From: Weissella cibaria KACC 11862
GTDB lineage: Bacteria > Bacillota > Bacilli > Lactobacillales > Lactobacillaceae
Assembly (NCBI RefSeq): GCF_000193635.1
Contig: NZ_AEKT01000028.1
Coordinates: 52,159 to 116,158 of the forward strand
Direction: 5' to 3'
DNA: 64,000 nt
The notes below the pieces were generated by a model. The model saw nothing but the letters and a program-made list of their open reading frames with translations, had not been told where the DNA came from and made no database searches. Shown here piece by piece: positions 34,701-40,099 of this stretch. Position 1 is the stretch's first letter; each line of letters starts with the position of its first letter. A program made the position numbers and the translations under genes.

Positions 34701-37461
34701 CGGTGCATACACGTATAGTGCGTGGGAGCCAACGACGGTAACGTCAATGGATGCCGTTGATTCGCCGGTAATTGCTGGTTATGTGGCTGATCGCCAAACG
34801 GTCGCTGCTTTGAGTGATTTGACGGCAACGTCAGCGGATATGTCAGAAAAGGTCGTGTACGCACCAATTGGTCAGTACGTACCAGCATTCCCAAGTGGTG
34901 TAACGGATGTGCCAAGCACGCCAATTGATTATCCAAATAACCCCGATGATCCAACCACAACGGATACGCCGGGTGAGGATAATCCAGCCACACCGGGAAC
35001 ACCTGATAATCCAACGATGCCGTATGTACCCGGCTTTACGCCGCAAGGTCCAGATGGTCCGTTGCAACCAGTGGATCCAAACAACCCAAGTGCAGGTTAC
35101 TGGCCACCAGCGCCAAGCGAGACGCCAACTGAAGACACGACGATTACCTACACGGCCAATAAGCAAACGGCGACGATTACGTATATTGATGATGAAACTG
35201 GTCGCATTTTGGCGGTTGATACGATTATGGGTGGTTCGGCGGAAACGAGTTCGTACTCACCTTATAACCGCATTATGGTTTACAAGTTGGCTGGTATGAT
35301 GTTAGTAAGCAATGGGTACCCAAGTCACTTTACGTTTGATCGTGATGAGTCAGTTGATCAGGCCTTTGAAGTTCATTTCGAAGGCGCGACAATCACGGTT
35401 ACACCAGATGATCCAAAGGTACCAGGTGAGCCAATTTACCAACCAGGTGATTTGATTGATCCGAACGATCCTGATTCGCCAACGTTCCCAGATCCACTTG
35501 GTGAGCCGGGTACGCCGGTCGATCCGGATGATCCCGATTCACCAACTTGGCCACAGCCGCCAGTTTGGCCAGATGGCGTAACGGCAGCAGATTTGCGTGA
35601 AGAAGTGAACCAAACGATTACGTATATTTATGAAAAGGATGGTTCAACAGCGGCTAAGACGGTTACTGATCAGGTTGTCTTCACACGGACGATTACGATT
35701 AACGTCATCGCTGCACAGCAGAGTGCGCAACCACAAGCCCGTCTGGCACGTGCTGCCACGGCGAGTCCGATTGTTTACTCTGATTGGCAGGCAGTGAACG
35801 GCGATGATAAGTTTGATGCGAAGACCTCGCCAGTTATTCCAGGCTATATCGCTGACCGATTGGTGGTCGAAGAAGTAGCTGATATGGATGAAACCAGTGA
35901 AGATGACATCCAGCAAGTTGTTTATCGTCAACTTGGTTCTTGGGTACCAAGTGTGCCACAAGTACCGGGGGTTAAGACACCGGCTGATGTGACGTATCCA
36001 AATGATCCGGATGACCCAACGAAGACGGCTGATCCAAATTCACCAGGTTATCCAGTCATCCCATATGTACCAGGCTTTACGCCACAAGGTCCAGATGGGA
36101 CGCCACTACAGCCAGTTGACCCAAAGGATCCAAGCCAGGGTTACTGGCCACCGACTGTGCCAAATGATCCAACGACTGATACAACGATTGTTTATCGGGT
36201 TGACCAGCAACGTGCAACGGTTAACTTCATCGATCAAAATACGAAGCAGGTGCTACACGTCGAACAATTGACCGGTGATAGTTATAGCAAGTCGACTTAT
36301 ACGACGACTAATCAAATTGCGGGTTATCTGGCACAAGGGTATGTCCTAGTACGGGATGGTTATCCAGCAGGCGGTATGACATTTGATGCCGATTCCGCCC
36401 ATAACCAAACCTTTGTGGTAACGCTAGCTCACGGTACGACAACGGTTGATCCAAATCACCCTGGCGTACCAGGCACGCCAATCGATCCGAATAATCCGAC
36501 CGGTCCAAAGTGGCCGGCAGGTACGGATAAGGCCAACTTGACTGATGAAGTGGAGCGAATTGTACGTTACTTGAATGATGCTGGGCAGACTGTTGCAGAA
36601 GCGCAAACGCAAACTGTTACGTTTACACGAACGGCAACAGTTGACCTGGTGACCGGACAAGTCACGTATGGTCCATGGCAATCGATTCAGTCAGCTGAGA
36701 TGGCAGCCATTACGTCACCACGTCTAGCGGGTTACATTGTCGATCGCCCAACGGTTGCATCAGCAACGGTTCAAGCTGGTCAAGGTGACTGGGTCGAGAC
36801 GGTTCGTTATCACGCGGTTGGCTCATATGTACCACAGGTGCCAGGAGGCGTACCGGTTGATTATGTCACGAATCCAAATGACCCAAGCGGTATTCTCACA
36901 CCAGGTGAACCTGGTAGTCCGGTTTTGCCACACGTACCAGGTTATGTCCCAGTTGGTCCGGATGGTAAGCCATTACAACCGGTAGATCCAAATGATCCGC
37001 GTCAGGGTTATTGGCCACCTGCGGTTGCAGACCCAACTCAAGATACGCCAATTACGTATGTTCAGATTGTGACTGACCAGGTAACGCCAGATGATGCGAC
37101 ACCAGCGCCAAGCGATTCAGCAGTTGCTGTCGATCATCAAGCACCAGTTAGTGACGATGTTGTGCTAGATAGCGATGTAGTTTTGCCAACTGCTGAAGTT
37201 AGCGCAGCCAGTCAATTGACAAAGAGTGGTGGATCATTAGCCTACACAGCGTCGTCGGCTGCAACGACTGAACCGACAGATGTGGCGAATGAAACGCCAA
37301 CCAAGCATTCAGGTGTTTTGCCTTATACAGGTCAGGATGACCAAGAAGGGGCCAAAGCAACCGGATTGGCTATGTTGTTTGGTTTGTTCCTCGGTTTGTT
37401 CAAGCGTCGTAAGCGCAAGGATGAATCAGATGAGACGACGAAGCATCATGAAGATCGTTAG
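19705..37461 (+). CDS. Giant MucBP-repeat LPXTG cell-wall adhesin, body (no signal peptide in this frame)
   Basis: Predicted mucus- or host-binding surface protein. The frame holds 5918 residues; joined to the upstream leader it would be 5991. Order: Ser/Thr/Glu-rich stalk (residues 1 to about 260); an N-terminal region without recognised domain (about 260-1010); a MucBP-like segment; then 15 pairs of MucBP and Muc_B2-like domains (about 1100-5740) separated by Asp/Pro-rich linkers such as PYVPGFTPQGPDG. The C-terminus has a sortase motif LPYTG (5872-5876), a hydrophobic helix (GLAMLFGLFLGLF) and the tail KRRKRK. The ATG at 19705 has no ribosome site and no export signal, so this frame alone should not yield a surface protein. 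MucBP families are known from lactobacillar mucus adhesins; binding here is inferred. Confidence 0.9.
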   Translation: MMKRANQYQPIPTNPSDPTMVNDSGTTSSPTEGEETTAVAETPADPIVVPAEETATVESSTDNVVETPTETVSTTVTPTTVVAEAPVTEAESVADSDTTLTPSTVSEVAESATSTPSTATTTAINDENQPAETAEATVDSVSDSDAVQTDEVLPTETVSNQDENTVTPTESTTGDVTDETTGDQDEATSVDVTTEATDSDASSTDAGQATSEASSEATSVATGSSETASDQNATVLGETNAPTATVLGDEPEATTTAPAGVTVSIDTPITVPNKESFTGADYGLSSTVTVTYADKYLWINLPAVYNLNSIDMDALKAYAVRNRMVISFLQAGEQAKDTTTGLTEAQQATFDMFNKDAFNLLPATEVMNDNGTVIVYWPDSTEASATFDSVDHDDIRVWAETNGLDWAVASEAWRRTQGQTLPAGDSVANSSNLPTYFQKDTNLLTFYYYAGGFTDTTGTKWLVGVARNVTSDPWSQKVVSGSTVMLTSYNDSGITGRQYVASGGTLIVGGTTFKNNITNGTGDYEVTSGRRDGSTTNTNWRMTGINVFAKAADANYYYAIDNGDGTYTRTTDRIPENPSAGEGADAKVNQLIGGTGGGYDDEFTITSDVLPGYQLVPSLTQVSSQKSTTTSGSGTTTKQTVTGAFTNMSTDVYTIADSRSKSAIMDPNNPFNLALVRAYGFDVSAVPKDAVIRKFTNQTNPANYTVIIYWPAVDANGNVTSMTQITWSGNTNVITFTMQTAGATTVSPNLVNTYTIPDKPLTFYLATNATTGATSVVAATSQPTTSGMSYAKITGDLYKTSDGKYTLSATDAFGNANAVISTPDWADEDRNGSIDGGSFLGFGGTGLGNLGGYIQPLLPSESGVKFYYVAAPQLATVGLQTAVQNADGTFSLANSTAIANTAGISNYNNATAGQTNSALQGVTGGQIGVKTTASPNNDWSKINTNVPGYTYVGFTLNGGALQSAKKTDGTYALPSESAATKYNATAGTSKSGTALTDSAADAIVLYYVKDTQQAQIKFVMADGTTAPANVNLTGKTGESLSSDIASSIPAGYHIDTTKTTTTGSPAMTLSGTTVSGTYDTTNNSLSATDSSLQTMTITLVADTQTVKVRYIDVNGSTKETGWTAADGTEITDWVQTVNGATGKTYTNALGSVSQSGYVIVAQDAGATAGTFDNDTATDQTYYVYLKHNTVDVEGGKEGNARWTVRSTVRYRFEDGTNAASANVRTTEFLATVTYDAVTGEELAVTWETETYTFDDVESPVIQGYIADKLEAGAATVTYTSAGIAAIVTYKALGAWTPSFPDTTPDNPPSDITYPNDPNDPTQPDRSNPSVPVVPYVPGYTPEGPNGPLTPVNPNDPSGGYLPPDVPTDPTADTTIVYHANEQTVTVNYIYVADDGTRTTVKSESFTGKSNAAYTHELWDYENNPDQSYVLVSKDAGAESGVFDADDDETQVFNVILAIGTESVPGGKDDDPNQSDYTKTVTRTIHYVDQAGNQMVDANGDPVPDRIMRHTFTATVTYKVDSNVPVSVEWPNDAATFATVKSPVITGYVADVTQVDADNIDHTDTDTTYTVTYKPMGSWTPSFPPNTENVPSDPIQYPNDPNNPTDNETPHDPAEPDDPVIPYVPGYTPAGPDGTPLKPVDPENPSAGYIPPAPTDPTGDTTINYTRNTQQIIVRYIDDTTNLEVPDLRQTFSGETDQAYTNTLADYAALGYTFVSADAGASAGTYDRDDSKTQVYLVHLTHGTVVVDGGRENDPNHDSYTSTVTSTVHYVYETDQTEAKPDSVQEKNFTASVTYDAVTGEVLSIVWPAESQNFDDVQTPVIDGYFASEGSVAGDAVDYNDANREETVTYTKLGSWIPHVPDLPEEEQLKTRVYPNDPNDASKVWTRDDPNYVEVPVPYIPGYTPTTDGSSIPLEQIDPNDVTKGYYPPTVPDNAAADTPIYYVAHPQTLVVVYVDISTGAEVEVTELQQTLTGTTNAAYTNTLSDYAARGYVLVKQDATATEGKYDNADNVTQFAKVYLDHGTVVVTPDNPGDPGSPMYPDVPDTPTWPVGTDIDGVKQTVNGVISYQYANGDEVFPDVTRTVTFERSITLDAVTGEQISTTDWVVTAGDDDWPETPSPVKEGYYADISDILAVTIAPGDFDRSYMVTYYPMGQYVPVFPEGTENVPSDPITYPNDPDNPGNPLEPGQGTPDTPGDTDNPTVPYVPGFTPQGPDGTPLEPVDPDNPSAGYWPPKTPTDNPGGDTTITYTANEQKATVTFIDDTTGDTLQVVDLTGKSDKTDAYRTATDIATYERAGYVLVSDDYPMDGVVYDRVDDEDQPFTVHLKQVTITVEPNDPKDSGTDIFTPGDPVDPNDPSSPTYPESPYTPGDPVYPDQPDGPTVPDTPGDPGTPVDPDNPSGPTWPATPTYPSGVTKDDLNQTVTRTITYTYASNGEKASETVTETLTYSRTATVNAVTGAVTYGNWQTTDSTLDKVDSPLISGYVASQLLVDEETNVDAMADDKTVAITYTKLGQWVPSFPPSADDENVPSDPIDYPNNPSDPTAPLEPGEDNPNDPGTPANPTLPYVPGYTPEGPDGTPLTPVDPDNPSAGYWPPETPADKPGDNTVIHYVANDQAARITYIDDDTGLELAVDTIAGESSDTSTYTTADRIKSYEAQGYTLVSNDFPEDEFQFDRDDATEQKFEVHLKRTVLVITPDDPRTPNDPIFTPGEPVDPSDPSSPTYPAEPGTPGEPIDPANPSGPTWPETPTYPAGLTAEDLNQTVNLTVNYVYEDGTTVAHDPHRDAVHFTRTATLDTVTGEVTYSDWVAVDDDDLLDTYKSPVVDGYYADKAYSTAVTVAATDDDVTETVTYKKLGQWVPSFPATTPSAPTDPIDYPNDPSDPTVPTDPAENPSEPGTPENPTLPYVPGYTPEGPDGEPLTPADPSNPSSGYLPPNPTNPGDDTVITYVPADQVGSVTYVDQTTGETLVVDSLAGKSDEPGTYVTADRIKQYEAMGYVLVSDDYPTDFMFDSDTAKSQDFTVTLKQATVVVTPDDPKNPSDPIFTPGDPVDPSDPSSPTYPEEPGTPGDPIDPNNPSGPTWPATPTYPAGVTAQDLNKTVTRTVTYVYEDGSEAETTVTDNVVFERTATVNAVTGAVTYGEWTAVGDDVDWQQVDSPMIVGYMADKASVEFVDVNGATEPTSVVVTYTAVGQWVPHFPPGTENVPSDPINYPNNPDDPTNPADPGPDNPADPGTTDNPTLPYVPGFTPQGPDGQPLEPVNPSNPSEGYWPPVIPDDPKQSQDITYTANEQTARIVFIDDTTGTTLATDDIDGVSDEKSTYTTADRLAAYYAQGYTLVSDDYPADFAFDRVDGNVETFEVHLKHAAITVTPDDPKNPSTPIYTPGDPVDPSDPESPTYPAEPGTPGDPIDPDNPSGPTWPAVPTYPDGVTTTDLNETVNRTITYVDDKGETVFAEATDKVSFTRTATVDAVTGEVTYGAWVATGGDTTFDAVNSPVKTGYYADKEVVAETTGLTATTGDENVQVVYKPMGQWVPSFPAGTENVPSDPTTYPNDPAHADTPLEPGDSNTNVPGTPDNPTMPYVPGFTPQGPDGTPLEPVTPGSPEGGYWPPATPTDNPGGDTVVTYVADEQKATITYHDVTTDTDLSVDTIAGHSDETSSYTTAQRIAMYEQQGYRLVADGYPGTKFTFDRDTATDQAYIVQLERITQTITPDDPKTPSSPIFTPGDPVDPSDPSSPTYPEQPGTPGEPIDPDNPSGPTWPATPTYPAGLTHDDLNQTVTREVTYVYDRDGSEAATTATETLTFTRTATLDTVSGEITYGEWIAADSDTTFDEVTSPTIAGYTANRASVAEATGVAATDADTSIEVRYVANEQHATITYIDDNTQQTIVMDDITGQSDGTTTYTTADRIAALQAQGYSLVNDGWPADFVFDTDDDTTQAFEVHLKHATITVDPDDPKTPSSPVYTPGDPVDPDDPDGPTYPAEPGTPGEPIDPNNPSGPTWPATPTYPDGLKTTDLNETVDRTITYVYEDGSEAAKTVTDNVQFTRTAEYDVVTGTVTYGDWVATNGDTTFDAVESPVITGYYADLTQVDETAGLTADSGDENVKVTYKQMGQWVPSFPANTPSVPTDPITYPNNPDDPTQPLEPGAPDYPVIPYVPGFTPAGPDGPLQPVDPTDPSKGYVPPATPTDNPGEDTTINYVANEQIATITFIDDTTKTDLTVDTITGVSDATSTYTTAERIQAYLAQGYTLVSDGYPTDFTFDRDDSQTQAYEVHLKHATITITPSDPKTPSQPIYNPGDPVDPSDPDSPTYPEEPGNPGDPLDPDNPSGPTWPATPTYPAGLTETDLNESVTQTITYVYADGQEASNPKTDTVTFSRTATLDPVTGAVTYGEWIAANSDTTFDAVVSPVITGYVADKQTLAEVTGIKATDADTDPVVIYTAMGQWVPSYPAGTTDVPTDPMTYPNDPADPTQPADLTAPNYPVIPDVPGFTPQGPDGPLQPVDPSDPSKGYVPPATPTDPTQDTTITYVANEQQATIAYIDKTTGKQLALDPITGHSDESSTYTTADKIAAYEAAGYVLVSDGYPGANFTFDREDDYDQTYEVILEHAVITVDPNDPKTPSSPIFTPGGPVDPDDPTSPTYPVNPGETPTPTYPAGVETADLNESVTQTITYTYADGTTAADDATDTVTFSRTATVDAVTGEVTYGDWIASNGDTTFDAVTSPVITGYVADKQTIAEVTGIAAKDADTTITVVYNQMGQWVPSFPSGTTDVPSDPMTYPNDPNDPTEPLAPGPENENDPGDPANPTLPFVPGFTPQGPDGPLQPVDPANPSSGYWPPTLPSDPTTDTTITYTADEQAATITYVDAVTNEILGVDHIKGGSDESHAYTTANRLAAYLASGYELVSDGYPTNFTFDRDTAVTQAYTVTLTHGSQTINPNDPKTPGTPINPDNPDGTKYPDGLKSTDLNESVTRTITYVDQAGKAMATAVKETIHFTRTATLDTVTGAYTYSAWEPTTVTSMDAVDSPVIAGYVADRQTVAALSDLTATSADMSEKVVYAPIGQYVPAFPSGVTDVPSTPIDYPNNPDDPTTTDTPGEDNPATPGTPDNPTMPYVPGFTPQGPDGPLQPVDPNNPSAGYWPPAPSETPTEDTTITYTANKQTATITYIDDETGRILAVDTIMGGSAETSSYSPYNRIMVYKLAGMMLVSNGYPSHFTFDRDESVDQAFEVHFEGATITVTPDDPKVPGEPIYQPGDLIDPNDPDSPTFPDPLGEPGTPVDPDDPDSPTWPQPPVWPDGVTAADLREEVNQTITYIYEKDGSTAAKTVTDQVVFTRTITINVIAAQQSAQPQARLARAATASPIVYSDWQAVNGDDKFDAKTSPVIPGYIADRLVVEEVADMDETSEDDIQQVVYRQLGSWVPSVPQVPGVKTPADVTYPNDPDDPTKTADPNSPGYPVIPYVPGFTPQGPDGTPLQPVDPKDPSQGYWPPTVPNDPTTDTTIVYRVDQQRATVNFIDQNTKQVLHVEQLTGDSYSKSTYTTTNQIAGYLAQGYVLVRDGYPAGGMTFDADSAHNQTFVVTLAHGTTTVDPNHPGVPGTPIDPNNPTGPKWPAGTDKANLTDEVERIVRYLNDAGQTVAEAQTQTVTFTRTATVDLVTGQVTYGPWQSIQSAEMAAITSPRLAGYIVDRPTVASATVQAGQGDWVETVRYHAVGSYVPQVPGGVPVDYVTNPNDPSGILTPGEPGSPVLPHVPGYVPVGPDGKPLQPVDPNDPRQGYWPPAVADPTQDTPITYVQIVTDQVTPDDATPAPSDSAVAVDHQAPVSDDVVLDSDVVLPTAEVSAASQLTKSGGSLAYTASSAATTEPTDVANETPTKHSGVLPYTGQDDQEGAKATGLAMLFGLFLGLFKRRKRKDESDETTKHHEDR
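19718..19742 (+). repeat. 10-bp direct repeat at the adhesin frame break
   Basis: The unit CAACCAATAC occurs twice in tandem (19719-19728, 19729-19738), and period-10 identity covers 19718-19742; a diverged third copy follows. With one copy the leader frame reads GQPIPTNPSDP straight into the adhesin body. With two copies it stops at TAA. The length of 19476-37461 minus 10 is exactly divisible by three. Confidence 0.9.
23007..37062 (+). repeat. Tandem array of about 0.8-1.1 kb units encoding MucBP/Muc_B2 pairs
   Basis: Fourteen copies of the linker motif [PF/PY/PH/PD]VPG[YF] begin near 23704, 24562, 25387, 26308, 27394, 28411, 29420, 30433, 32152, 33142, 34111, 35017, 36058 and 36925. Each of the first thirteen is followed by a MucBP domain (pattern VTYIDDTTG...GYxLVSDGYP...FEVHLKH) and a Muc_B2-like domain (LNETVTRTITYVYEDG...SPVITGY...MGQWVPSFP). 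One pair precedes the first linker and one lacks a linker, giving 15 pairs. Central units are the most alike and outer ones more diverged, as expected for repeats homogenised by recombination. Confidence 0.9.
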
Positions 37462-37476
37462 TTAAGATAAATAGAC

Positions 37477-37556
37477 GAGGCTGGGACAGAAGTCTCTGTC
37501 TCATCCTCAAAAGCCGCCAATCTCCCGATTTAAAATCGGAGGATTGGCGGCTTTTA
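37477..37556 (+). terminator. Double hairpin terminator after the adhesin
   Basis: First hairpin: GAGGCTGGGACAGA (37477-37490) pairs with TCTGTCTCATCCTC (37495-37508), 13 of 14 positions including one G-T pair. It resembles the GAGGCTGGGACA intergenic motif common in Lactobacillales. Second hairpin: AAAAGCCGCCAATC (37509-37522) with GATTGGCGGCTTTT (37542-37555), ending in a short T run. The symmetric A/T flanks suggest it could work on both strands. Confidence 0.85.
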
Positions 37557-37692
37557 AACGTGTTCCGAAAGGCTGAACCCTTAATATAACGCCATTTGAC
37601 CCACTCTCGTTTTTTACTAGGAATCCTTCAAAAAAAGCCCACGTTTTGTTGTTATACTTAAAGAAAGCGTTTGAACAAACGGGGAGGTTCTA

Positions 37693-39054
37693 ATGCAACA
37701 CTTATTTTTAATGGAGTTTTTTGGTCGAGGACAGAGCGGCCGATCGTATGCTGTGACTGAACGCGTGCGTGTGTTCAAAGCATTGCAGAAAAATGTGCGA
37801 TTGGTCACGTTTGACTACAATCCACAATACAATGACATTTGGCAGGCGGTTGCCCCGGATTTAGAGGCAACCCATTTAAATATGATGGCGTATTATCAGG
37901 GGGATGCAATTGCTGGCGGTGTGCGGGTTGAAAGACTACATGATCATCAGCAGGTGACATTGGTTGACCGTGTGTTTAATCAAAGTGATCGCCTGGTTGG
38001 TGAAATTTATTATGGCCTGGATAATAAGACGGTTTCGCGGCGGGTGGCCATTCTTTATAACACTGATGGTTCCGAGCGAATCCGGCTGTTATATCAACAA
38101 AATAAAGTGGCCCAAGTTCATTTTTGGCAAGCCGGCCAGTTGCAGGTGATGAGTTTCACGGCTTTGGTTCGTCAGTTTTTGCAGGAAATAACGGCCCAGG
38201 AACCGAGCGTTATTTATGCCGATGTGCTGGAAGAAGAAATGACGCAAGCCTATCTTGGGGTAAGCAATGCAGTGGCAAAGGTCGCCTATATTCATGCTGA
38301 CCATCACGTTGGTCAACATCAAATTTTAGTCGGGTTCCGCAATTTACTACGTTCGCGTCAATTTGATTGGATTGTTACCGGGACCCACAATCAGGCTGTT
38401 GATGTCCAGACGGAATGGCAGTGTCGGACAGCAGATATTGCCCCCGCGTCGATTAACGTGCCTAAGTCAGTGACGGCTCTGGCAGACCGCCGAGCTATGT
38501 CAGTGGTGGTCGTGACTAGATTCGATCGCATTAAACGGGTTGAGGATATGATCGCAGCGGTGGTGCAGGCCCATCAACAAAATCGCGATATCAATTTGCA
38601 ACTGTATGGCACAATTACAGACCAAGCTTATTACACGCAACTGCAAAAACAAGTCACGGATGCCCATGCGTCTAATTACATTACATTTAATGGGCCAACA
38701 ACGGATGCGGTCGCGACCTTCCAGACTGGCCAATTGACGGTGTTCACTTCTCGCACGGAAGGCTTTGGTCGGACGTTACTTGAAGCGTTAGCCGCTGGCA
38801 CGCCAGTTGTGTCATACGATATTGATTACGGTCCGCGCGCTGTGATTGGTAAGGGAGGCAAGTTGGTATCAGATGGTCGGGTTGACCTGTTAGCGAATGC
38901 GTTAGTGATGGGTCTGGCTGATCGCCACTGGCGCGAGCAAGCTAGTGAGGCAGCACGACAACAGGCGACGCAGTATGATGCGCCACACATTACAGCCAAG
39001 TGGGCAGACTTAATTGCAGAATTGGAGCATTGCGATGAAAATAATGCTGATTAA
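37693..39054 (+). CDS. GT4-type glycosyltransferase, GtfA/TagE-like
   Basis: Retaining GT-B glycosyltransferase of 453 residues. The C-terminal lobe has the EX7E motif in TEGFGRTLLEALAAGTPVV (Glu356 and Glu364) and the acceptor-side SYDIDYGPR typical of TagE and GtfA enzymes. The N-terminal half contains a beta-rich insertion (about 95-150, with GEIYYGLDNK and YNTDGSERIRLLY) like that of protein O-GlcNAc transferase GtfA and poly(glycerol phosphate) glucosyltransferases. Extended -10 TGTTATACT at 37650-37658 and GGGGAGG site before the ATG. Placement directly after the adhesin suggests it glycosylates that protein; teichoic acid is an alternative substrate. Confidence 0.82.
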   Translation: MQHLFLMEFFGRGQSGRSYAVTERVRVFKALQKNVRLVTFDYNPQYNDIWQAVAPDLEATHLNMMAYYQGDAIAGGVRVERLHDHQQVTLVDRVFNQSDRLVGEIYYGLDNKTVSRRVAILYNTDGSERIRLLYQQNKVAQVHFWQAGQLQVMSFTALVRQFLQEITAQEPSVIYADVLEEEMTQAYLGVSNAVAKVAYIHADHHVGQHQILVGFRNLLRSRQFDWIVTGTHNQAVDVQTEWQCRTADIAPASINVPKSVTALADRRAMSVVVVTRFDRIKRVEDMIAAVVQAHQQNRDINLQLYGTITDQAYYTQLQKQVTDAHASNYITFNGPTTDAVATFQTGQLTVFTSRTEGFGRTLLEALAAGTPVVSYDIDYGPRAVIGKGGKLVSDGRVDLLANALVMGLADRHWREQASEAARQQATQYDAPHITAKWADLIAELEHCDENNAD

Positions 39055-39646
39055 TGAAAAAACAGACCATGTGATTGAGACGTTTAACCAGTTGAAGCGG
39101 CGCTACCACCACGTGCAGATTGTGAACGTCACGGAGGATGAACAGTATGTGGCACGGCAAGCCGGTGAATACGTACTGTACCGAGTCGCTGGGGCGCGTC
39201 AACGCCCAGCGACCACGTTGAATGAGTTGCCGTTTGCACCGGATTATGCCATGTCTTATACGCCACAGGGTGAGTTACGAGTGACGGATATGGGGCAAGA
39301 AATTGCCACGTTGCAATTAATCGATTGGCAGAAACAAACGGTCCGCGCCATTAAATACATGGTGGCTGGCTCTAACTGGCAATTTGACTTGGTTGGCGAA
39401 CGGGCAGCGGTTATTAAGCGCTGGATTCGTGACGAACGCTTGCGCACCATCATGATTCGTTTAACCCAAAATAATGGTAAGTCGGTGAAGAAGCTTTATA
39501 ACTATGATGGCGACAGTCAACAACCAGTCAGCCTGAGCTTTCTCTATGACGGCAAACTCTATGCGAACGAAACAGATTACTTAACCAAAGCCTGCCAAGA
39601 TATTTTTGATACACAAGACATCGAAATTTTACGATATCTAGGCTAA
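39035..39646 (+). CDS. Unknown protein coupled to the glycosyltransferase, possible GtfB-like partner
   Basis: A 203-residue protein with no signal peptide or membrane helix. The ATG at 39035 lies inside the end of the glycosyltransferase gene (20-nt overlap) after ATTGGAG, so the two are translated together. It has a beta-rich pattern with LYNYDGDSQQPVSLSFLYDG, resembling the insertion domain of GtfA/TagE enzymes, but no EX7E motif or GT-B catalytic core. It could be a reduced, non-catalytic partner as GtfB is to GtfA, but it is much shorter than GtfB (usually over 400 residues). The function is not established. Confidence 0.7.
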   Translation: MKIMLINEKTDHVIETFNQLKRRYHHVQIVNVTEDEQYVARQAGEYVLYRVAGARQRPATTLNELPFAPDYAMSYTPQGELRVTDMGQEIATLQLIDWQKQTVRAIKYMVAGSNWQFDLVGERAAVIKRWIRDERLRTIMIRLTQNNGKSVKKLYNYDGDSQQPVSLSFLYDGKLYANETDYLTKACQDIFDTQDIEILRYLG

Positions 39647-39649
39647 TAG

Positions 39650-39678
39650 AAACACCGACTTATTGGTCGGTGTTTTTT
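39650..39678 (+). terminator. Intrinsic terminator of the glycosyltransferase pair
   Basis: Ten-bp stem AAACACCGAC (39650-39659) with GTCGGTGTTT (39666-39675), six-base loop, then a T run. Confidence 0.92.
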
Positions 39679-39679
39679 A

Positions 39680-40025
39680 GTGCGGGTCGTGCTATCGCAC
39701 GAGCAACCGAGTGGTTCTCTATAATCTTCGAATGTCAATGTTCTGTGGTGTGATGGCATAAGGCCAACAATGACTATCAAGCAAACCGAGAATATCTTGA
39801 TTGCTGGCATGGTGGGTGGGGTGTGACGTAGCGATTGGTCGGGGTGAACTCACAAGTTTGGCCGACCGCCGGTTAGATAAGACGTTACGGACCTTGACTC
39901 TTCGCACAATTATTTGGGCGCTAGCCGGTGATCGCGCCGGCGGAGTTTACCCCGACCAATCTTTGCCGTAGTCACGCCCCGCCCACCATGTCCCGACGCA
40001 ACGCGTCGACCGCCACCACAAACCA
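39680..40025. other. GC-rich palindromic intergenic element
   Basis: No gene is supported in this stretch. It starts with a small hairpin TCGTGC-TATC-GCACGA (39687-39702). A large imperfect inverted repeat follows: arms 39808-39851 and 39943-39990, about 44-48 nt each, sharing CATGGTGGG, GTGAC and GATTGGTCGGGGT cores, around a 91-nt centre. Outer flanks also carry TGTGGTG (left) and CACCACA (right). The GC content is visibly above the surroundings. It could be a miniature transposable element, a structured RNA, or the degraded edge of an insertion. Confidence 0.65.
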
Positions 40026-40043
40026 AAGTACACGTTATTTTTG

Positions 40044-40072
40044 TTCAGTAAAACCTAATTTTGCGTTATAAT
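40044..40072 (+). promoter_or_regulatory. Probable promoter of recG
   Basis: Consensus TATAAT at 40067-40072 with TTCAGT at 40044-40049, 17-bp spacing. It lies inside an upstream extension of the recG frame, which supports the downstream TTG start. Confidence 0.55.
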
Positions 40073-40099
40073 GATACCTCAGAAAGGGAGGTGTTTAAC

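Noticed and set aside
23007-37062. Possible CRISPR or DNA-level satellite array
   Set aside because: Repeats are about 1 kb, diverged, and preserve one long reading frame; there are no short identical repeats with unique spacers.
39719-39907. 62-codon minus-strand ORF in the palindromic element
   Set aside because: It runs through one arm of the inverted repeat, has no ribosome site or recognisable family, and is better explained by GC-rich palindrome sequence.
40061-40099. Upstream extension of recG by 13 codons
   Set aside because: It overlaps the TATAAT promoter element, and the AAAGGGAGGT site fits the TTG at 40100.
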